From the NCBI GenBank assembly GCA_023444705.1, contig JAEXMB010000034.1:1-13084 (forward strand): a DNA stretch of 13,084 nucleotides, read 5' to 3'. Position 1 is the stretch's first letter. Each line of letters opens with the position of its first letter. This DNA is from Pseudomonadota bacterium. GTDB taxonomy: Bacteria; Pseudomonadota; Alphaproteobacteria; Micavibrionales; UBA2020. Positions 7,529 to 13,084 of the stretch are shown here, piece by piece. A program made the position numbers and the translations under genes. The notes beneath the pieces were generated by a model. The model worked only from the letters and a program-made list of their open reading frames with translations, ran no database searches and was not told the origin of the DNA.

Positions 7529-8139
7529 GGCGTTGTGGGATGCGGCTGGCCTTTCGCCTGCAGGTAAAACGCCGCGCGCATGCTTGCGTCATCACGGTAG
7601 GCGCCCGTAAACTCGCTGGTGACGGTAAAAGCATCGTCGCGATGCACGCCGCGCACCTTCATGCAGAAATGTTCGGCTTCGATCATCACCGCCACGCCAC
7701 GGTTGGCGACGTTGCGCGCCAGTGCTGCCGTGATTTCGGCGGTCAGGCGCTCCTGCGTTTGCATGCGGTGGGCATAGACGTCGACCAGACGCGCAAGTTT
7801 TGACAGCCCCAGCACGCGCGTGTCGGGTTGTGCTGCAGGCAGGTAGGCGATATGCACCTTGCCGATGAACGGCGCCATGTGGTGTTCGCAGCGCGATTCA
7901 AAACGGATGTCGCGCACCAGCACGGCGCCCGTATAGCCGCCGGTCTCATCGAATGTTTTTGACAGGACGGCGTCGGCATCCTGCGTGTAGCCGTTGTAGT
8001 ATTCCTCAAACGCCTTGACCACGCGCGCCGGCGTGTCGTGCAGGCCGTCGCGCTGCGGGTCCTCGCCGATCCATTCGATCAGTGTGCGCACGGCGGCTTC
8101 GGCAGTGGCGCGGTCGGGACGGGGGCGGGTGGGTGACAT
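7525..8139 (-). CDS. folE: GTP cyclohydrolase I
   Basis: FolE converts GTP to 7,8-dihydroneopterin triphosphate, the first step of tetrahydrofolate synthesis (and a feeder of queuosine synthesis). The 204-residue protein has the type I signatures. CEHHMAPF at 84-91 and the Cys of HFCMKVRG at 157-164 supply the zinc ligands (Cys84, His87, Cys159). His86 and His157 are the expected active-site histidines, and GLSKLARLVDVYAHRMQTQERLT at 111-133 is the family core. It is slightly shorter than the E. coli enzyme because the N-terminus is short. The ATG is preceded by AGGA at 8150-8147 on this strand, inside an inverted repeat. The gene runs against nadK and shares four bases with its end. Confidence 0.96.
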   Translation of the reverse strand: MSPTRPRPDRATAEAAVRTLIEWIGEDPQRDGLHDTPARVVKAFEEYYNGYTQDADAVLSKTFDETGGYTGAVLVRDIRFESRCEHHMAPFIGKVHIAYLPAAQPDTRVLGLSKLARLVDVYAHRMQTQERLTAEITAALARNVANRGVAVMIEAEHFCMKVRGVHRDDAFTVTSEFTGAYRDDASMRAAFYLQAKGQPHPTTP

Positions 8140-8144
8140 GCTAA

Positions 8145-8167
8145 ATTCCTGATTTCTATGAAGGAAT
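8145..8167 (-). promoter_or_regulatory. Inverted repeat that can pair the folE ribosome binding site
   Basis: Read on the minus strand, ATTCCT (8167-8162) and AGGAAT (8150-8145) are perfect 6-nt complements separated by 11 nt. The second arm contains the folE Shine-Dalgarno sequence, ending 5 nt before the start codon. A hairpin here would hide the ribosome binding site. The stem is AU-rich and of modest strength. It could be chance, or part of a regulated leader. Confidence 0.4.
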
Positions 8168-8210
8168 GTAAATATCGAAAAGGCGCTTATGCCTAGCCTA
8201 GCGGGAAAAA

Positions 8211-8240
8211 TTGGACAATCAAGGGGCAGAGGGATATATA
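8211..8240 (+). promoter_or_regulatory. Sigma70-like promoter for the zeta-subunit gene
   Basis: TTGGAC (8211-8216, five of six matches to TTGACA) lies 18 nt before TATATA (8235-8240, four of six) in the divergent folE/zeta interval. A start near 8247 would give a leader of about 40 nt carrying AGGAG at 8271-8275, ten bases before the ATG. Confidence 0.5.
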
Positions 8241-8285
8241 TCTCGCCGGACCGTTATTTGCCCATCTCCAAGGAGCTTGCCTGCC

Positions 8286-8609
8286 ATGACCGTGTTTGAC
8301 GATCGCGAGAAAGCGTTTGAAACCAAATTCAAGCTGGATGAGGAAAACCTTTTCAAGCTCAACGCGCGCGCTGTGAAGCTTTTCGGCCTGTGGGCCGCCA
8401 AGCAGCTTGAACTCGAAGGTGCCGACGCCGAAGCCTATGCGCAACAGGTGATCGAGGCTGATTTCGAGGAAGCGGGCAACCACGACTTCCTGCAAAAAGT
8501 GCAGGGCGATCTGGCCAACAAGGCGATCGACATGACGATCCACCACCTTGAAAACGAATTCAACAGCTGCCGCGACGAAGCGGCGCGCCAGCTGTTCCCG
8601 ACGGCCTAA
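8286..8609 (+). CDS. F1-ATPase inhibitor zeta subunit (DUF1476 family)
   Basis: A 107-residue soluble, mostly helical protein. It matches the alphaproteobacterial DUF1476 family, whose Paracoccus denitrificans member is the zeta subunit. Zeta binds F1 and blocks ATP hydrolysis through its N-terminal segment. Family marks are the start MTVFDDREKAFE (1-12), the helix KLFGLWAAKQL (31-41), the acidic central part with GADAEAYAQQVIEADFEEAG (45-64) and the C-terminal helices to about 103. The ATG at 8286 is chosen over in-frame upstream starts because of AGGAG at 8271-8275 and the family-typical N-terminus. The gene is monocistronic, and its end overlaps the convergent helicase gene by four bases. 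The family assignment is firm. Inhibitor function is carried over from the Paracoccus work, and in some relatives zeta is a weak inhibitor. Confidence 0.9.
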   Translation: MTVFDDREKAFETKFKLDEENLFKLNARAVKLFGLWAAKQLELEGADAEAYAQQVIEADFEEAGNHDFLQKVQGDLANKAIDMTIHHLENEFNSCRDEAARQLFPTA

Positions 8610-11464
8610 GCGTCTTTCTTTTCAGCACCGAAAAATTCATCAAGGCGCGCCAGCGCGTCCTTGAGTCCGATGCGTTCCACCACGCATCCGGCGGGAAACG
8701 CCGTGAGCAGGCGCGAGGGCAGGGCGCCATCCAGCATCACAAAGACCCCGCGGTCGTCCGACCGGCGGATCAGGCGGCCAAAGGCCTGCTTGAGCTTGAA
8801 GCGCGTCAGCCGGTCGTCATAGCTTTTGCCGAAATGCGCGCGGCGTGCCTTGTGCAGCAAGGTCGGGCGCGGCCACGGCACGCGGTCATAGACGACAAGG
8901 CGCAAGGAGCGGCCCGGAACGTCGATGCCATCGCGCGTCGCATCGGTGCCGAGCAGGCAGGCGTTTTCCTCCGCCCTGAAAATATCGATGAGTGTTGCGG
9001 TATCAAGCGGGTCGACGTGCTGCGCCAGCAGGGGCAGGTTGGCCGCAGCCAGTCGTGGGCGCAGTTTTTCGCCAACCTGTTTCAGTCTTTGCACGGCGGT
9101 GAACAGGCCAAGCGCACCGCCGCCTGCGTGTTTGAACAGTGCCGCCAGCGCCGCCGCCGTTTCATCGGGATTGTTCTTGTCGACGTCGGTGATGACGATC
9201 ACGCGGCTTTGCGCGGCATAGTCGAAAGGTGAGGCGACGTTGAACAGATGCGGCCCCTGCGGCGCGGGGGCAAGGATATCCGCGCCCGTGCGCGCCAGTG
9301 CGGATTGCCAGCCTTGTTCATCTTCGTCCGACGGGTCGCGCAGTGTCGCCGAAGTTACCACGACGCCTTTGGCCTGATCCTTGATCGCAGCGGCAAAGAG
9401 TGCGGCGGGGTCGAGCGCGTGGCGGTAAAAGCCAACGTCTTCGTCGCGGCCCTCGCTGCGGGTGATTTCAAGCCAGTCGACGGTCGCGTTGTTGTTGGCG
9501 AAGGTGGGGGCGGAAATATCGCGCAGCATGTCAAGCCACGGGCCGACGATATGCTTGGCGCGGCGGTTGAGGCTGGTGCTGACGAAACGCAAGCGTTCGC
9601 GCGTTTGCGTATCAAGGTCGTCGGCCTCGTCGACCAGTCTGTCCTGCAGGCGTTTGGCCAGGTCCTGCATAGGGCGGGCAAGGTCGCCAAGCTTGCGTGA
9701 CAGGGCTTGCGCCGCCGCCAGAATTTCGGGGATGGGCGGGTTGATGTCGGCCTCAAGCGAATAAAAGCTTTTGGCGTCGCTGTTGCGTGCCATCACCTGC
9801 TGCGCGCAGGCGGCAAGGAAGGTTTCGACCGGGCCCTTGGGCGTATTTTCGCTCAGGCGCTGGCGCCAGTGCAGGCCGGGCAGGGATTGTGCCGCCTGTA
9901 AAATATCCTCCAGCCACATCTTCGCCTGATCGTCGTCGGGCATCAAATCATCGACGCGTTTTTTCAGCCCGCGCGCGCGTTTGCGCGCACCGCCTTCGGG
10001 GCCAAGCAGCCAGCGGCGCAAATCCGCCGTGCTGCTGCCGGTCAGCTCGGCGCGAAAGGCACTGTCGGCGGCGTCAAACAGGTGGTGGCCTTCGTCGAAC
10101 ACAAGGCGGCCGGGGATGGTGTCCTCGCTGTCGGCCAGCGCCATCTGGTGCATGACCAGCGCGTGGTTGGCGATCACCACATCGGCGCGCGCGGCTTTGC
10201 GCACGCTTTTCTCGATGAAGCATTTATCAAAATGCGGGCAGGCGGCGTAGATACATTCGCCACGTCTATCGGCATAGTTGAACACGCGGTGCCAGCCAAG
10301 CAAGCCCGGCAGCCAGCCGGGGAAATCGGCCCCGCCGAAATCGCCGTCCTGCGTGGCGCTGGCCCAGCGCAGCAGCAGGCCAAGCGTGACGGCCTGCGCC
10401 GCGTTGCCAAGGACGGCGGGCGCTTCGCTGGCTTCCTCGAGGTTCAGTACGCATAAATAATTCTCGCGCCCTTTGCGTGTCACCACCGAGCGCAGCTTGT
10501 CAACGGGGTCGGCATAGGCAAGCGCAAGTTCGGCGTCGATCTGGCGTTGCAGGGTGCGCGTATAGGTCGACACCCACACGGCCCCGCCGTTCTTTTCCGC
10601 CCAGCTGAGCGCGGGGGCGAGATAGCCAAGCGTCTTGCCCGTACCCGTTCCGGCCTCGGCCAGAACGACGTGGGTTTGTCCGGCCTCGCTCGTCGGGGCA
10701 AAGGCATGGGTGAGGGCGGCGGTGTAATCCTGCTGCTCGCCGCGCGCGTTGCGCTTGCGGCGGGATAACAGCTGGTCAAGTTTGTCGTGGCTGTCCGTCA
10801 CGCTGACGCCGTAATGGCCTGCGGGCGGCTCGGGCGCATGCACGGCCCATTCGACCAGTTTTTCCCAGATACGCAGGCTTGCGCGCACTTCGCCGGCGCT
10901 TGGTGGTGTGCCCTCGCGCCCCAGTGCCGCAAAGACCGGCGTCAGCCACGACCAGCCGACCGGGGGTGCGCTGGCACCCTCGTAAGCGGCGGCGGGGCGG
11001 TGCATGCCGCCCATCATCGCGGCGATCCCCGCCATCTGCCGCCCCTGCGCGGTATCGGCCAGCGCGATAATGTCGCTGAGCAAATGGCGCGTGGCCTGAC
11101 GCAGGGTCATGCAGGCATCTTCGGCATTTTCAGGGTCGATCAGGTGCAGCGCCTGTGCAAGGCCGCGCGGGCTTGGCACCGTGGCGCGACCGGGATGCAC
11201 GAAGGCGAACAGCTCCAGCACGTCAAAGGCGGCCATGCGCTCGCTCCCGAGGCCAAGGCGGTGCGCCATCTCTGCCGCGTGGCAGACGATGGGCGGCTGT
11301 TCGCGCGCAAGGTCGCGCGCCTTGGCAGGGGAGAGCTGCTCGAATTCGCCATCGGCCGTCAGCACGCAGATGCCCTGCGCCGTCGCCACCATGACGGGGG
11401 CGGCGGGCAACAGCAGGCGCGGTGCGGCTGCGTTCTGGACGGTATTGTCGCGGGGGAAGCTCAT
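8606..11464 (-). CDS. DinG/XPD-type ATP-dependent DNA helicase with iron-sulfur cluster
   Basis: A superfamily 2 helicase of the DinG/Rad3 type, expected to unwind DNA 5' to 3' and resolve structures such as R-loops. Numbering from the ATG at 11464 (952 residues): Walker A AGTGTGKT at 271-278; four candidate cluster cysteines at 338, 404, 409 and 415, the last three in the C-x4-C-x5-C spacing of DinG; the DEGH box at 457-460; SATL at 705-708; RDGIDVPG at 844-851; and QAFGRLIRR at 893-901. Residues 1-235 precede the helicase core and hold a possible degenerate exonuclease-like fold. An upstream in-frame TTG at 11500 exists, but it coincides with the -35 box of a good promoter and has no SD. 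The ATG at 11464 sits directly at the expected transcription start, so a leaderless mRNA is likely. The stop overlaps the zeta gene by four bases. Whether to call it dinG is uncertain. Confidence 0.92.
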   Translation of the reverse strand: MSFPRDNTVQNAAAPRLLLPAAPVMVATAQGICVLTADGEFEQLSPAKARDLAREQPPIVCHAAEMAHRLGLGSERMAAFDVLELFAFVHPGRATVPSPRGLAQALHLIDPENAEDACMTLRQATRHLLSDIIALADTAQGRQMAGIAAMMGGMHRPAAAYEGASAPPVGWSWLTPVFAALGREGTPPSAGEVRASLRIWEKLVEWAVHAPEPPAGHYGVSVTDSHDKLDQLLSRRKRNARGEQQDYTAALTHAFAPTSEAGQTHVVLAEAGTGTGKTLGYLAPALSWAEKNGGAVWVSTYTRTLQRQIDAELALAYADPVDKLRSVVTRKGRENYLCVLNLEEASEAPAVLGNAAQAVTLGLLLRWASATQDGDFGGADFPGWLPGLLGWHRVFNYADRRGECIYAACPHFDKCFIEKSVRKAARADVVIANHALVMHQMALADSEDTIPGRLVFDEGHHLFDAADSAFRAELTGSSTADLRRWLLGPEGGARKRARGLKKRVDDLMPDDDQAKMWLEDILQAAQSLPGLHWRQRLSENTPKGPVETFLAACAQQVMARNSDAKSFYSLEADINPPIPEILAAAQALSRKLGDLARPMQDLAKRLQDRLVDEADDLDTQTRERLRFVSTSLNRRAKHIVGPWLDMLRDISAPTFANNNATVDWLEITRSEGRDEDVGFYRHALDPAALFAAAIKDQAKGVVVTSATLRDPSDEDEQGWQSALARTGADILAPAPQGPHLFNVASPFDYAAQSRVIVITDVDKNNPDETAAALAALFKHAGGGALGLFTAVQRLKQVGEKLRPRLAAANLPLLAQHVDPLDTATLIDIFRAEENACLLGTDATRDGIDVPGRSLRLVVYDRVPWPRPTLLHKARRAHFGKSYDDRLTRFKLKQAFGRLIRRSDDRGVFVMLDGALPSRLLTAFPAGCVVERIGLKDALARLDEFFGAEKKDA

Positions 11465-11471
11465 GTCAGCG

Positions 11472-11500
11472 AGTATAGGGGCCGCGCATGTACAAAACAA
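11472..11500 (-). promoter_or_regulatory. Promoter of the helicase gene
   Basis: On the minus strand TTGTTT (11500-11495) is followed after 17 nt by TATACT (11477-11472, five of six matches to TATAAT). The last -10 base lies 7 nt before the A of the ATG at 11464, so transcription should begin on or next to the start codon. No Shine-Dalgarno sequence is present. Confidence 0.55.
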
Positions 11501-11504
11501 GTAC
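11490..11504. repeat. GTAC-N7-GTAC element over the helicase -35 box
   Basis: Two GTAC tetramers (11490-11493 and 11501-11504) are separated by exactly 7 nt (AAAACAA). They flank the helicase -35 hexamer, where a bound repressor would block polymerase. The geometry equals the alphaproteobacterial LexA box GTTC-N7-GTTC, with one base changed in each half. Confidence 0.4.
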
Positions 11505-11579
11505 GCGAGATGCCATAAGACAGGTATTTATTGCGTTGCACCCTTGCCATTGCGGCGTGGCTGTGACATTACAATCCAC

Positions 11580-12023
11580 ATGCAAATCAAGTGTTTCCCC
11601 ATCACCTCGGCCGAAGACCTCGCGCGTGCGCATGCACTGCGCCACACGGTTTTCGTGGGCGAGCAAGATGTGCCGCCCGAGGTTGAACGCGACGGGCTGG
11701 ATGACGCCGCGCGCCATTTCGGCGTCATCGTCAATGACGGCGTGCGCGACAGCTTCGTCGGCACCTGCCGCGTGCGCCTGATGGGCAGTGCCGCCAAGAT
11801 CGAGCGCGTGGCCGTCGACAAGGGCTATCGCAAGCTTGGCATTGGCCGCGTGCTGATGCGCTATATCATCAACGAATTTTCCAAGGGCGGGGATATCCGC
11901 CTGTTCAAGCTGGCGGCGCAAAGCTTTGCCGTGCCGTTCTACGAAAAACTGGGTTTCAAGACCCGCGGCGGCGAATATATCGAGGCCGGCATGCCGCATT
12001 ATGATATGATCCTCGAAAAATAA
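11580..12023 (+). CDS. GNAT-family N-acetyltransferase
   Basis: A 147-residue single-domain acetyltransferase that uses acetyl-CoA to acetylate an amine, probably in the cytosol; its substrate is not predictable. Family marks include the N-terminal LRHTVFVGEQDVPPEVERDGLDD (20-42), typical of the ElaA/YjcF-like branch. Strand FVGTCRVRL (59-67) follows, then the acetyl-CoA site IERVAVDKGYRKLGIGRVLM (74-93) with the R-x-x-G-x-G loop at 84-89. Next come LAAQSFAVPFYEKLGFK (111-127) and a closing strand PHYDMILEK. The frame is open far upstream, but only the ATG at 11580 gives the family-typical N-terminus. There is no SD in front of it. TACAAT at 11570-11575 could be a -10 box, making this start leaderless or nearly so. 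It is divergent from the helicase (115-bp interval) and 38 nt before lysS. Confidence 0.9.
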   Translation: MQIKCFPITSAEDLARAHALRHTVFVGEQDVPPEVERDGLDDAARHFGVIVNDGVRDSFVGTCRVRLMGSAAKIERVAVDKGYRKLGIGRVLMRYIINEFSKGGDIRLFKLAAQSFAVPFYEKLGFKTRGGEYIEAGMPHYDMILEK

Positions 12024-12061
12024 CCCCCTCCATCCCCGTTTCCTTGCCGAAGGTGACAGAC

Positions 12062-13084
<1,023 letters not shown>

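Noticed and set aside
8153..8158. TAGAAA on the minus strand as a folE -10 box
   Set aside because: Transcription would start around 8146, inside the AGGAAT ribosome binding site, cutting off the SD. The matching -35 is also poor.
8172..8206. Weak hairpin followed by TTTT in the folE leader (minus strand) as an attenuator
   Set aside because: The best stem is only about 4 bp (AGGC/GCCT) and is not stable enough to support a terminator call.
11465..11500. TTG at 11500 as start of the helicase gene
   Set aside because: It coincides with the -35 box, lacks an SD and adds 12 residues outside the expected N-terminus; the ATG at 11464 fits better.
10787..11518. Open frame antisense to the helicase N-terminal half (243 codons, plus strand)
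   Set aside because: It has no domain, is Arg/His/Gly-rich, and lies wholly inside the helicase gene in the opposite direction.

Overview
The window looks like a chromosomal segment of a GC-rich alphaproteobacterium. The strongest lineage marker is a 107-residue protein of the DUF1476 family (the F1-ATPase inhibitor zeta subunit), which is essentially confined to Alphaproteobacteria. The short NAD kinase, the DinG-type helicase with a long N-terminal extension and the housekeeping gene mix agree with this. I cannot assign a genus. No tRNA, rRNA, CRISPR array, insertion sequence or phage gene is visible, and there is no gene-free stretch longer than about 165 bases.

Layout. (1) 1-1556: the 3' four-fifths of ftsH, closed by a clear intrinsic terminator. 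(2) 1639-4341: a sigma70-like promoter followed by three tightly packed genes for ankyrin-repeat proteins (1-nt gap, then 8-nt overlap). They are paralogues. Each ends in the same gap-free 46-residue module (W...GYR.T.IFNF...NLET.AET) that I do not recognise. They sit between ftsH and glmM, where many bacteria carry folP. (3) 4444-7528: a rightward run of glmM (phosphoglucosamine mutase), a ThiD-like kinase whose signature motifs are altered, and nadK. (4) 7525-8139: folE (GTP cyclohydrolase I) on the minus strand, tail-to-tail with nadK, with an inverted repeat that could pair its ribosome binding site. (5) 8286-8609: the zeta inhibitor of F1-ATPase. (6) 8606-11464: a large minus-strand DinG/XPD-type iron-sulfur helicase, also tail-to-tail with its neighbour; it is probably leaderless, with a GTAC-N7-GTAC element over its -35 box. 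(7) 11580-12023: a GNAT acetyltransferase. (8) 12062-13084: the 5' part of a class II lysyl-tRNA synthetase gene, cut by the window end.

Functionally most of the window is housekeeping: membrane proteolysis, cell-wall precursor supply, NADP, pterin/folate, ATP synthase control, DNA unwinding and tRNA charging. The two parts that depart from routine are the ankyrin trio with its undescribed C-terminal module and the ThiD-like protein with degenerate substrate and catalytic loops. Smaller points are the probable leaderless start and SOS-like element of the helicase, the folE hairpin, two terminator-free convergent overlaps, and a class II rather than class I LysRS.
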